Assembly (NCBI RefSeq): GCF_019649055.1
Contig: NW_026570286.1
Coordinates: forward strand, 496,001-560,000
DNA from: Paramacrobiotus metropolitanus
Lineage: Eukaryota; Tardigrada; Eutardigrada; Parachela; Macrobiotidae
Length of the DNA stretch: 64,000 nucleotides
Reading direction: 5' to 3'
A program made the position numbers and the translations under genes. Below, piece after piece: positions 23,501-35,152 of this stretch; position 1 is the stretch's first letter; each line of letters begins with the position of its first letter. The notes under the pieces are model-generated. The model saw only the letters and a program-made list of their open reading frames with translations. It was not told the origin of the DNA and did not search any database.

Positions 23501-26455
23501 ATTTTGGAAGAGCAGCAAGCTATGGAAGAAATCAGGGTAATAATTGTTTACATCTCAAAATTGTAAATTTCAAAAAAGTTAAATTACGTTCATTGACGTG
23601 ACCGTTGCGCTTAGGTATGGCAATAATGGTTAAAAGGAGCTGAACGATCTAAATCGAGTGTATCGCGCTCGCATTTATTTATACATGGCTTTCTTTTGGA
23701 AAATTCAAAACTTCGGCTGAGTTCGGCATCTTCCGTGAAATTTGATTAACCTTTTCTGTAACGCGGCGTCGGTACTCCTACAGCTTATTACTTACTTATT
23801 AGTAATTGTTAGTTGATTGAAGTGAGAAAGGGAGCGCTGTCTGTGATATTCGATCGTAAGTTACCGGTAGCGCATGCTTCCGGTGTGTTTGGTGATGGAA
23901 GGCGGTTTAGGGCAGCGATAGCATCCGTTTTCCGATAGAGACTGTCTCTTTGACGGGGCAATTGTACAATTGTAGTGGAATTAATCAACGTTATCGCGTG
24001 ACTCCGCTGTTTAGCTTAAAATAATACACGCTTCACAATGTAATCGCATGTAAGGCAGAAGGTAGGCAGCTTGATTGGCTGCAGCCGGAGCAACCAGTTC
24101 GAGTTCGTCAGAACAGCCACAAGTGCTGGAATACTCTTATTACTGTTAGCCTTTCCGACGGAAATCTAGGCCGACAACACTGTTTGCTTGTTCGATGTGC
24201 AGCGGCTGTTTAGGTTTACATGTGTGGATTGTTGTGATTTATTAATTTTGCTCTTCTATTGAACTGTCAGATTTTATAGGAGGTGAAAGTATGTTGTTGG
24301 CTTTTGTGTCGTGATTATTGGGTAGCTGGGAAAGGAACGCGCACGCGTGCCTGTGTAGAGGCGTATTCATTTTAATCAAGTGGTTGTTTGTACATCTGTG
24401 ATATTTATGGCGTCTGTGGATATTCCTAAATTACCTCCTCCTGCCCCAAGGGTATGTCCGTATTTTTCCGTTTCGTTTTATTGGAGACAGCGTTTTTGAG
24501 TGGCAGTTTGATACTAACAAGCTTTAGTATACTAACACCGCTGTCTTCCTCTCGAAGTTAAATTAAGGCGCTGTTCTCCACTTCTCATTAACAGATGAGG
24601 GTATACCGACAATTTTTGAGATTTATTGTGTATGATCCATTGTATGCGCCTATGTCATGCAACAGCAGATGCAATGCAGATTTGCAGTAGCATACTGATG
24701 TAAACAATTGGTATCTGTTTGTCAACCTAGATTCTGAGAGGACCGCAGTTTTCAGGAAGATTATGTTCGAATGCAAGATGCTTTGAGTAATAGTCGTTAA
24801 TAAGCAGGTGATTTGAGCGCGATGTGACCGGTTCTCTGTAGCTGTTCTGATAATGAACGCGATCGATATGTTGTTAAAGTAAGGTGTTATGTTTTGAAAG
24901 GATGGTATACAATAACAGGTGTTCTCTTTCGGATGATGACGCAAATCTCGGTTAACTGCAATTCGGATGCGGAGTGCGGCACATGACTCATCACGCAATT
25001 GTCTTTATAGAAAAAGCGCGAACAGCAAGCCCAGCAATTGGGCAATGCCAGTGCAGGTGTCAGCGGAACGCCTGTCAGTTTACCAAAAGCACCTTCCGGT
25101 CCCGGATCCCCATCGAATGGCGTCGTACCGCCGGCCGCAGCCCCATCCCAACCGGCTGCTGCATCCAAAAGTGATCTTTTTGACCTGCTGGATTTAGACA
25201 TGAGCGCTGGTGGCGCTCCGAATGCCGCTTCGACGACTACGCAGCCAAATTACGGTGCGCTCTCGGACTTTGTCATGTCCGCCTCGTACGGCGTGCAGCC
25301 CAATATGGCGGCCCAGAATAATATGGCATTCGGTGGACCGGCGCGTCCACCACAGGGATTCTTTCCCGCTCAGGGGATGGCACCAGCCGGAGGGAGTAAT
25401 CCCTTCGCCAGTCCCACCCAGGCCTACCCGCCACCGGGTATGGGACAAATGCAGTCGCCGATGGGAGCCAATCCCTTCGCGATGTCGGCCAATGGCTACC
25501 AAAGTGCGCCAGGAATGGCGGGAGGAGGCATGGGCTACGGGACGCCCGGAAAGATGCCGGTATCGTCACCCATGGGGCAGCCCCAGGCGCCGGGTGGAGG
25601 CGGTTTTGATGCGGATTTCTCGGTGTTTGGCGGAGGACAAGCGGCAGCAGCTGCCAATAATCCCTTCGGTAGTTTTTAATTTTTCTTCAATGCTCTTGCA
25701 CAGAATATTTCTGATTACCCGGCTATGCATTTGCAGCGTCGACACCTACCAAGCCGACCGCGGCTGCTGGTCCTGGCCAGTCCAAGCTGATTCAATCCAA
25801 TGTAGATACGAGCTTAGCAAATTTGGCAGCCAATCTTAATCTGGGCTCCTTGGGAGCCTATGGAGTGAGACCGTCGTCGGTAACCGGCACACCACAGCAA
25901 GCGCAACAGGGACAGGCTCCATTTGGGGGTGCGCAGCGGATGCCTATGGCACAGTCCACTATGAGCCCGGTGGTAAGTGTTGTATGCCACTGTACATCGT
26001 CTTACAATTTTTTGTTTTGTTACAGTAATGAATTGAGAATATTCATAATTATTTTTTTGTAATTAATCATACGGTTCTTGCTTTCTGATAGCTTATCTGA
26101 ATGCGATTTGTTATACTTCCAGCGAGCCATAGTAATGATGGAATGTTTGAAAAATTCTTTTGTTGATTATGTTAATTTATTTTTAACGAGAGATGAGTTA
26201 CTCTGAGGTTCGCGTGCGGTTTGCGTTATGCTTTATGCGCACATACTGTTTAGGCTAATGGAATTTGTGCGTTCACAGAATTCAGGAGTATTCGGTGGAC
26301 AGATGCCTGCGCAGCAGCAGCAACAGCAATACGGCGGCAATGTGAACAGCGGCGCTACTCCGTGGAACAATCCCTTCATGTCACCCACTCAACCCAGTCC
26401 CACACGGCAACCTGCGGCAGCTGCGTCGGATGATCCCTTTGCTTCCCTCATCTAA
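20526..26455 (+). CDS. PICALM: AP180/CALM clathrin assembly adaptor
   Basis: Endocytic adaptor that binds PIP2 and recruits clathrin, SNAREs and EH-domain proteins at coated pits. Twelve exons (20526-20667, 20936-21078, 21571-21649, 21717-21819, 22601-22697, 22785-22896, 22976-23124, 23256-23350, 23413-23536, 25011-25668, 25737-25972, 26279-26455) join in frame to 704 residues. Residues ~1-290 form the ANTH domain: GPKKKHLDY (phosphoinositide site), [81 protein letters not shown]. The C-terminal part is disordered and rich in Gly, Pro, Met and Gln. It carries a clathrin-box cluster (DLFDLLDLD), NPF motifs (SNPFAS, GANPFAM, NNPF twice) for EH domains and a final DDPFASLI. Start: ATG after CAAA with a downstream [12 protein letters not shown] typical of the family. 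Confidence 0.96.
24407..24451 (+). CDS. Candidate alternative first exon of AP180
   Basis: Inside the 1.5-kb intron 23537-25010 an ATG opens 15 codons ([15 protein letters not shown]) ending at a strong GG|GTATGT donor in phase 0, which matches the phase of exon 25011. Splicing here would give a short isoform lacking the ANTH domain but keeping the clathrin-box/NPF tail. It is supported only by the ATG, codon pattern, donor and phase match. Confidence 0.4.
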
Positions 26456-27368
26456 GAGGCACAGAGAGAACTAATACAGAGAAATACACCTTCAGTTTCC
26501 TTGCTTGTCGTCTCGCTCCCGCTCCTCCAAAACCCCAGCGTCGATTCTTGTGTTTTGACTGTTGTTTAATTTAATTCGCTTACTAATTCAGTGAGAATGA
26601 CAAAGTCTGTTTATTTATTTTAACGTGCACTTGGTTGTGTTTTTTTGATTTCCTGTTCGTTGTGGAGACTGCGGATTAATGACATTATAACGCCCGTCAA
26701 TGCTGTTGTGCATGTCTACAGGCGAAATTTGATTGTGGAAGACATTTCCGGTAGCGTGGTGCACTTGTAAATTCCATTTTTCTGTCTTTGTGTGGAAATA
26801 ACATGAATAAATTGTTCGTCATCATTGGATTAATTGTGTTCCTGTGGGTGTTATACTTACACAGTGACCAAAACTACAACCTTTTGTGTACTCTGTTCAA
26901 AAGATACGTGTTACTTCGAAAAAAAATCTTCTACTTTAAGTTTCACCTTGTAACAAATAATAAGAAGTTAACCGGAAAGGTAAAAATAATTATCGTTGCA
27001 CTGTTTTTTTTATATCGGAGCAATCGATATAGGAATAACTACCCAATCGGCGGTAATTCTGCAACCACTAAATTCGCACTTGTAAAACGGGTGGCTAAAG
27101 TAAGTAAGCAAGTAAAGTTACAAAATTCCTAAATCCTGATAAATGTGCAATGTCGCTGTTGCATGCCCAGAAGACGAGTTCGAAACTTCTCGAATAGCGT
27201 AACATTTTACTAACTGCTTTAGTTTACAAAAGTTTCGGAAATCTTTAAACAACAAAACAGAATACCGTATGTATTCTGCAAAAAACAGACAAAGATCTGT
27301 CGTAAAAACAAATAGAAAGCGAATGTAAATCGAACTGGCTATTTGGCAAAACAACATCAAATAAGCAA
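26456..27368. other. Convergent intergenic region with 3' untranslated sequence
   Basis: Between the stop codons of AP180 (+) and CLPTM1L (-). AATAAA occurs near 26804 on the plus strand, a plausible AP180 polyadenylation signal. A 114-codon frame at 26788-27132 is AT-driven and looks spurious. Confidence 0.5.
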
Positions 27369-29821
27369 TTATTTATCCTTCTTTGTCTCCTTTTCCGCTT
27401 TCCCATCGTCTTTAGTTTTGGCCAGCAAATTCTGTTTGGCTGTTTCCGCCTCCTCTTCTGCAAAAGACTGCCCGAATTCATTAGCTCGCGATTTATCCAC
27501 CGGATACATCCACCACTGGGCCAAGTAGAACACAAAAATAATATCATCCCGAAAGCATGCCAGTCGGTGAGCCAGCGGCATCTTCACAATGAAGGCAAAC
27601 AGATCATCGATGAACGTATTGAGAGCTTTGTATGAGAAGACTTTCCAGGGTAAATGAGCAACGGATTTCAGTCGATAATTAAGATACAACTGTGGAATCA
27701 TAAAAAGGAAGCCAAATGCATATACGCCGTTGACGGCACTCTGAATGGTCCAGGAATACCAAGATTTGTGCGGGACATAGTATAACGAATAAATGGCACC
27801 TCCAATACACAATGGCAACAACAGATACGACAGTTTCTTCACAAAAACGGCATCGATGTCATCGCATGATCGCTCAGCCGCTGTTGCCGATCGGAATACC
27901 ATGCGAATTCTCCAACCGTTCCGTTCAAAACCTACAAAACTTCATGGTAAAACGCGTACTGTACACTTTGCAAACACAGGCATACACATAAACTAAACAA
28001 GTACACAGTTTCTGCAGCAAATAAAACTTCAGAGTCCTAATTAGGATTAGCTTTGAAGCTTAAATTTTGTAAGCAGAAATTGCAATATTTCTAACACTGT
28101 TTGTTTTATAGCAAATATGCAGTAAAATAATACCTGAAAAAATGTTTCCACTTAAAAGACATGAATTAGCATGGTTATTCGGTTTTACTTAAAAAAAGTA
28201 CTGTAAGCAGTTGCTTGGCTGTAGTATTTCTTACCTGCAAATTTCCATAGTTTCAACACTTTCCACATTTCAATAAAACACGCCACCCCCGCCGGAATAC
28301 TAATCAACAAGGAAGACTTCTCCTCTAATAAATACAGAAAGACAATAATCTGACTAAATGCTCGCCAGAGGATCGTTCGACCGGACATTCCCACAACCGT
28401 ATCCCGCTTGCGCCAAAAGTTGATATCATTTTTGAATGCTAAAAAGTCAAAAACCAGATGCAGCACCGTGACGGCAATCGTGAAAGCCAAAATGTAGAAA
28501 TTCGTCTCGGTAAAAATGGCAATAACATCCTCCAGATCGGATTCCTGCAGCCCGAACGATTTCAAATGCTCCAACGAGCCGGCGATCATGGTGATGATGC
28601 GAATTTTCCCCACAGAAATCGGATTATACTCCACGGTCAGATTGGCCGCTGCACTGCGCACCGGAATAAATTCATCTTTTTTCGCACTCAAAGTGTCCAA
28701 ATACAAAATCGGAAGATATCGGAGCATATTGTTCTCCGATTTGATTTTCATGTGGGGATAAATTTCCGGTGGTAGAGACATTCGATCAAAGGATATCGGT
28801 GTGTCCATCACACTCCAGCGTAGCTTAGAATGCCAATGTAAGATTTTTTCGCTAGACCTGCAAGAAAATGCCATCTGCACTACTGGAATCACTAAATTTA
28901 AGAGTCCAAAACCTGTAAAACCTTAGATAAATAATAACACTGAAGTATTACTGTATTATAAGCGATTTTCGCAAAATTCTGAAAATGTTACTCACAAAAT
29001 ACACAGATTTTCGCACAATTTTATGCCACCGATCCGCGAAATGCAAATAATTCGGCATTCAAATATAAAATTCAACTCTGAAAAATAGTTCGTTCCTGTA
29101 ACCCGTATACTATTAATAATCACTGCGATTTACGGAATTTTTTAACCCGGCCGATTAAAAAGCAGAGAAGTGAGAATACCTTTCTGAGAAAAGCTCTTCA
29201 TCGCTCTGCAGTTCACTACAGCAAAATTTCACCAACAACTCAAACTGAGACATACTTTTTCTGCGCGGTATCGTTGACAGCTTTCTCTTGCGCCGAATCA
29301 TCCACGTCTCCCTGAATGAGATTCATCGCGGTTCGTTCTTCTGCCATCATCTTCGTCATGCTCACTTTCTGATACACAATCTCTGGCATATCGGTTCGCA
29401 GTGTGTCGATGTCTTTCAGCTTCCCCTTTTGAACAGGCAGTACTAGCACGTGCATATGCAGACCAACAAAACTAGGAGAGCCCTTGGATTTAACGGACGG
29501 CAAAAGACTGCCCAGTTCAATGGGAATCGTCTCTTCCCATGCTGCACTGCACGGCAGCAGACGATGGGCAATGCGCACATGGCTCGGTGGTGTTTTGGCT
29601 AGAGCGGTCTTGTCCGGCGGAGACGAAGACCGACTCAGATAGGCCTCGAACAACAGATCAATGGCATCGCATGGATACTTGGGAGTGATGCAGTCACTGG
29701 CTGATTTGGTCGATGTGCACCATGGAGGGAAATAGATGTTGTAGAACGTATAAATGGTATGGCTAACGTAGGCCACTCCGATTACCGTCAATATGGAGCC
29801 CAGGGAAAAAATACTAGGCAT
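27369..29821 (-). CDS. CLPTM1L: CLPTM1L (cleft lip and palate transmembrane protein 1-like)
   Basis: Multi-pass ER membrane protein. The vertebrate family member has been reported to act as a lipid scramblase in GPI biosynthesis. Three exons, 29821-29256, 28857-28235 and 27931-27369, join in frame to 583 residues (human 538). An N-terminal membrane segment (SILTVIGVAYVSHTIYTFY) is followed by a luminal domain that diverges from vertebrates. Then come LRYLPILYLDTLS, FTETNFYILAFTIAVTVLH, LVFDFLAFKNDINFWRKR, ILWRAFSQIIVFLYLLEE, LLISIPAGVACFIEMWKV, SYLLLPLCIGGAIYSL, WYSWTIQSAVNGVYAFGFLF, KSVAHLPWKVFSYKALNTF, HRLACFRDDIIFVFYL, YPVDKSRANEFGQSF and a Lys/Glu-rich tail. This block order is diagnostic of the family. 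An in-frame ATG 33 bases upstream (29854) is an alternative start; I chose 29821 because the hydrophobic segment then sits close to the N-terminus. The tail ends in lysines (KKDK), resembling an ER-retrieval signal. Confidence 0.94.
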
Positions 29822-29854
29822 GTTAATAAACGCTTTGACTGTTACGAAGCTCAC

Positions 29855-30351
29855 TACAAATTAAAAGCTTAAAGATGTTTGTGGCCGTAAGATAACAGGA
29901 AAAGGATTTCGAAAGTCACGACTTCAAACTTTTTGACGTGGTCGGTTTCGAATTCGAAGTGCATGTTGTACGACAACCGTATTAACTGTGTACTGACTGT
30001 GCGCTTCGTCAACCTGTTTATAATGATATTTTAAGTAAGGATTAATAAAAATCATACGACGTACGATTCATTGCTATACTGACCATAACAGTATCTCGAT
30101 AATGATTCGCTAATTGCGAAGCTTAACACAATCATACCGGGGATAAGACAAAAGTTCTCAAAAATATTCAGTAGCAAACAGCCCAGTAAGTATCAAAACC
30201 ACAAAAAACCTTTCGCAGCAGTCACTGAGCAGTGTGATCATTTTCAACCGGTCGACGCGTCCTAATAATTTTTATATTTATCCGGCCTTTAATTGAGCTG
30301 CATCAGCTGCGTTTTTTTGCTTGACATACAATAACCTCAACAATATCGGAA
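29855..30351. promoter_or_regulatory. Putative bidirectional promoter region
   Basis: About 500 bases separate the divergent starts of CLPTM1L (-) and the small RRM-like gene (+). No TATA box or other named element is convincing. The assignment rests on gene arrangement alone. Confidence 0.4.
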
Positions 30352-30654
30352 ATGCACTCTTCCAGCCGTCCGCTCCACTGGATCTGTATTAGCGGCGTCC
30401 CCGACGTTCCTCTGCGCTTCCTACAGGAAGTCTTAAAGGCGAGCGGGAACATCGGAGGAGGAGAAAAGGGCAAACAGAGTTTCATCTGGCTGGACAACCA
30501 GACAACGCGGAAGGCCCTACTGTATGTCAACGGCCAGACGGCGCGGAAATTGATGAATCTCGGTCCATTGTTTTTGTTGGGATCAGACATGCATTTTCGC
30601 GACGCCGATGAAGACGACTTCCCGGAAGACCGAAAGGAAGATTTCTTAAACTGA
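30352..30654 (+). CDS. Small RRM-like protein, single exon
   Basis: Intronless frame of 100 codons. The first strand-like stretch (HWICISGVPDVPLRFLQEVL) followed by an SGN-GGGE turn, FIWLDNQTTRKALLYV and ARKLM resembles the divergent RRM fold seen in PARP10/PARP14-type proteins (I-x-GVP ... SGGG ... ALV-x-Y ... A). The C-terminus is acidic (DADEDDFPEDRKED). No targeting signal is visible. The opposite strand is also open for 95 codons, but its composition is less protein-like and it lacks an intron partner. The RRM assignment is tentative: the fold pattern is seen, but no sequence match could be made. Confidence 0.6.
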   Translation: MHSSSRPLHWICISGVPDVPLRFLQEVLKASGNIGGGEKGKQSFIWLDNQTTRKALLYVNGQTARKLMNLGPLFLLGSDMHFRDADEDDFPEDRKEDFLN

Positions 30655-31382
30655 TTTGTTTAAGCTTTGTTGAGTGGTCAAGCTCATATCCTTATAACCG
30701 TGTTACACTTGCGAAACTATACTAACTGCCATTTTATCTCGATTCGTTCCCGGTGTCAAGGTGTAACCTGTTGGCCAATGGCCATTGTGTAGTTGAACAG
30801 TCTAAACGCCTGTCATTTAATTGTTCCGTTCGATGTTTGAGTTGAATTGTATGTCTAATAAATCCGAATCGTTTCCAAGTGGTCAGTCATGCCATATTGC
30901 ACGGAGCTGCCTGTCAGCTGTAGGGTCATGCATCCGCCGAACGGAAGTCATTAATAAATGCGTACGCATTATAAAATTATTTTCGTGCGCAACACGTATG
31001 TCTTACGATACGTGCATGAATGGAACTAAATCTTTTGAATTATCTTTTGACTCTTCCCACTATAACTGTACATACTGTACTCTACACTTCATTCACAGCA
31101 AACCACAATCGTGCATGCATAGTCTGAAAAAGCTCATTATTCTTTAAGCTACTTAACTTACTCTAGATCTTTTTCCGCTACTGATCAATCAAGAATTACA
31201 TGATGCTAACATTATTGTTATAAGGGAAAAATAACTGTGAACTCATTATAAATTATTATCATTGAGTTACAGCACTTCGGCTATTTAGTCGTTCTAAAAT
31301 CTGCTATCTGCTTTGGTTTCAGTTTGTCTTTCTTCTGGTATAAACGTAATTACTGATGTGGGGTTTTTCTCCTACGTGCGCA
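30655..31382. other. Intergenic, no gene recognised
   Basis: Between the RRM-like gene and TRPML, both on the plus strand. A 108-codon frame at 30821-31147 has irregular composition and no splice partners. It probably holds 3' untranslated sequence and the TRPML promoter. Confidence 0.5.
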
Positions 31383-34300
31383 ATGATTCTTCATGGGGTA
31401 AGTTAATAACTTATTCCAGGTACAATTCATCGCAGTGTCAGTGCTGCATTAAGAATTACGATGGCCACAAGTAGAAAATTGAAAAAATTCATGGCGTTCG
31501 CAGTATTCGCGAGGACGATGAGCTCTTGCTGGATCTGGGGATCCCATCGTCTTCCGCATCAGTACCACCTCTCTCCGTCCCAGTGAATCCCTTTCCCCGA
31601 AACCGAGCTCACTCGAATCCGTCCGATAGAAGCCGAATTGAGATGCTGCCCGTGATCGATCGTGGCTCGCGAGAGGATTTGCGGGATATTGGCCCTCTGG
31701 ATGACATCGAGGGGCAGGATCAGGAAGATGACGATGTCCGCCTGAATCAACTCCAGGTGCGTTAAACATTTTCTAAGATTTACCGTGCGTCGTATTTTGT
31801 GAATTGTGAAGAAATATTGTTGTGCGTACGGTGATGCTTTTGGGCGCTGATTAATAAGGCGTGTTTCTGTTTATCTTGCTGACTCATTGCTCCATATTGA
31901 CTAGATAATTTTTTTACTGATGCGTGCAGCGTGTACTTTTGGGTTTTCACCATTTAGCATTTTTCATGCAGTTGCCACAGGAGCTGGCACGTCGGCGTCG
32001 CAGATCGTCGGCCACTTCACGGCACCTTCACCTGGTGCGGAACAACAGTCCCGCTGGCTTCCCGGCGGAAACAGTCAGCAGCCCGCGGCGGGAACTGCAG
32101 GACGTCCGAGAATCACAGAACGATGTATTCTTCGGCCCATCGGGAACAGATGCACGCAGCAGTTTACCGTACGTTTCCGAGCAGTGCTGCACGGCGGAAG
32201 CGGATCGGATGAAATGGCGGATTCGCTTCTTTTTCATGGATCCCATCCAGAAATGGAAGACCAAGCATCAGTTCCCGTGGAAATTGTTCCTTCAAGTGGT
32301 TAAAATAATTTTCGTTACTATCCAGGTAAAAATGGATTATTTGTTGAATTTGGATACAGATATTCCGCATTTTTTGCTTGGGATATTATGTGTGTTAAGC
32401 TGCAGTCTCTTTTTAGCTGGTGACGTTTGGCAATGAACGGTACCGCTTTGCCACATTCCTGAAACAGAACACAGTGTCATTTCGGCATCTGCTCCTGGAG
32501 AACTGGAACGATCCTGACATTCCTCCGGCGGTGTATCCGAATGTGGTGTACGCTGTTTATTTGCGTGAAGAGTTCTACAGCCGCATTGATTATGCTGTGA
32601 ATAATCTGATTGATATTCGGGATATTGCGGTGGGGAGTTATTCCTACACGGCGGTCAATGATACGGCATTATTTCAGTTTTGTAAACGGGAATTCATGCA
32701 GGCGCATGTGTTTCCCGAGAATCATTCGTATATTTACGATTCTGGGATACGGGAATCATGCCTGTGGATTGATTTGATGCCCTTCCAGAATGTTACTTTC
32801 AGCGTGAGGAATTATTTGGATGAGCATAATGCCAGTATTGAATTTGATAAATTAGTGGATGCACGATTGTTGCTGAATGTTAAATCCGTAGCACTCAAGC
32901 CGAATGACCCGGATGATGATCCAGCCTGTTACATTTTTGACGTTAACGTAAGTTTATGGTGACCACTAAACCGCAATTTTTATTGTTTAACTTCTTCCTG
33001 TGAGTGAGAAACGTGAGGCTTTTTCCTTTTTGTAAGTTGATATCGCGGTTATACTTTGCACATTTTTCGGCCTAGTGAAATTATTGAATAATATTATTAT
33101 AGATACAATTATAGGCCAGCTATCAAACTTCGATAATTTTAACTGATACTGTAGTCTGAGGTTTCTGACTGATGATGGTTGTTTTTTGTTGATCGTATCG
33201 TAGTGCCTGATATGCAGCTTTGCATTGCAGATTAAACTGGATAATACAGGGCACAATGGTCAGATACCGGTATCACTGGACATTGATCCTCACGTTGTTC
33301 CATGCAACGGCAAGATCCTCTACGATGACGGAGAGAGTGTTATGGATATCTTGGTGCAGGTTTTGGATTTCAGCGTTTTGTTTATCTGTATGGTTTCCTT
33401 TGTTCTTTGTGTTCGTGCCTTGTGGAATGCGGAAAAGTTAAAAGCTTCTGTTATCGAATTTTTTCTGGAAAAATTTAATTACAGGTACAATATGACTTTC
33501 TAGATGACCTTATGTATTACGTTTGCTTGTTGTACAAATCGCCTGTTATATTGTTTCTGTTGCAGATTGACGAACGATGAAAGAATGGATTTTTTGAATC
33601 TGTGGTATGTCATGATTGTGATCAACGATGTGTTAATTCTGGTGGGGACGGGTGTAAAAATTACCATTAATAATCGATCGGTTGTGGAGTTACCTTTGTA
33701 TAACACTTGTGGAATGATGTTGGGTGTCGGAAATTTGTTGGTTTGGTTCGGCATCTTGCGCTATCTGGGATTCTTCCGGACATACAATATTTTAATATTG
33801 ACGTTCAAGCGAGCCATTCCCAACGTTCTACGCTATCTTGTATGCATTTTGCTGATCTTTTTTGGGTTTGCCTTCTGTGGGTGGATCGTACTCGGCCCGT
33901 ATCACGTTAAATTTCAGGTTGGTCTTTGATAAACTTACTTTAAACCAAAGTGGCAAATTATTTGTCTATTTTAAGCAAAAAATTTTGTATGTAATTATGC
34001 CGTTTTAATTATGCAGATTTTTCTTTCTTAATTGTTTCACCGTTTATGGTTTTTGTAGACGTTTCATTCGACGATGGAGACAATCTTCAGTTTGATCAAC
34101 GGAGACGACATGTTCGCTACCTTCGCCATTCTGGCTTATCAGAATTCATTGATCTGGTATTTTAGCCGGGTTTATTTTTACTTCTTCATCTGCATCTTCA
34201 CGTACGTGATCCTGTCGCTGATGATTTCTCTGATCATGGATGCTTATGGAACGGTGAAAGATTATTATGAACAAGGCGGTCCAGCATCTCGCCTGATGGA

Positions 34301-34496
34301 GTTTGCAGCGGAAGCCCCGTCCGCGCATCCTACTTCTTGTCCTCGGCATCCGGCCTTTACCGTGCCGCAGTCTCCGCGGAAGGGGCTGCGCGGTCGACTG
34401 ACCAAGATCACGGAATGGCTGAGGCGCTCTCGCGGTATGGGATCACGCAGTTCATCTGATAGCTGGATACCTCATCAGCGCATGGAAGAAGGCTGA
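31383..34496 (+). CDS. MCOLN: TRPML / mucolipin endolysosomal cation channel
   Basis: Endolysosomal Ca2+/Fe2+ release channel gated by PI(3,5)P2. Exons: 31383-31397 (tentative 15-nt start exon), 31475-31756, 31981-32325, 32417-32947, 33231-33484, 33566-33917, 34059-34496; together 738 residues in frame. Visible: an acidic N-terminus with DDELLLDLGI (an acidic-dileucine-like lysosomal sorting motif), the Arg-rich stretch ELARRRRR and KMKW-type pre-S1 region that bind phosphoinositide in the family, S1 (LFLQVVKIIFVTIQLVTFG), a ~220-residue luminal polycystin-mucolipin domain, S2-S5, ILVCILLIFFGFAFCGWIVLGPYHVKFQ split by an intron, the selectivity filter SLINGDDMFATF, S6 (FTYVILSLMISLIMDAYG) and a basic C-tail. 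The start is the weakest part: the ATG at 31383 is supported by its GTAAGT donor and phase 0. Confidence 0.94.
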
Positions 34497-35152
34497 TAAA
34501 TTGTACGCCACATGTGGATACCTCGTTAATCCTATTGTCGACCCTTGACATTTTTATGTACTTTTTAATTAATTTTTGTTGATCTTAAAGAGGTGATTTA
34601 TTTCTTGTTTCGGTTAACCTTTTTGGTGTTTACCGCCTACCGTTTCGGTTAACCTTTTTGGTGTTTACCGCCTACCGGTACTAAGTTTGCCTTAGCCTGT
34701 TCTGATTGCTCAGTTGTGCGGTGCAAAACCAAATACTAAGGGATTTTTGAGAGCGTGTATAGTATCATGATTTTCTACCTACTACTTCCTCGCGCTAGCA
34801 TTCACAAATTCGGAATCGAGGAATCTTTTAGTGCAGACATCATTGTCGAATTACTTGTATTGAAAAAATAGGAACACACGCCACGTCTTCCTACAGAAAG
34901 TGAAACTGTTCAGAGTAATTAACCAATCACTTCGTTTTACCTAAAAGTAAAATTCATAAAATTAATAAAAATCATAAAATAACACGGAAAAGTGATAAAC
35001 CATAATACAGCAGATATAGTTGAAAATTGACTTGCGCAGGCTTTCCGCATATGAATTGGCTACAGTATTCTGAATTTTTGAGATTTATCAGTTTCAAAAT
35101 CTGCAGAAATTTGTTGGCTTTTAGGTTGGCGGTTCGTCAGTTTTCCCCGAAC
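34497..35152. other. TRPML 3' untranslated region and USF promoter side
   Basis: Short intergenic space between two plus-strand genes. It contains the 35-bp tandem duplication at 34608-34677 and otherwise nothing recognisable. Confidence 0.5.
34608..34677. repeat. Perfect tandem duplication of 35 bp
   Basis: Two identical 35-base units, 34608-34642 and 34643-34677, each starting TTTCGGTTAACC and ending CCGCCTACCG, lie about 110 bases after the TRPML stop codon, so probably in its 3' untranslated region. Perfect identity implies a recent event (or an assembly artefact). Confidence 0.95.

Noticed and set aside
26788-27132. 114-codon plus-strand frame between AP180 and CLPTM1L
   Set aside because: AT-driven Lys/Asn/Phe-rich text that overlaps the probable AP180 polyadenylation signal.
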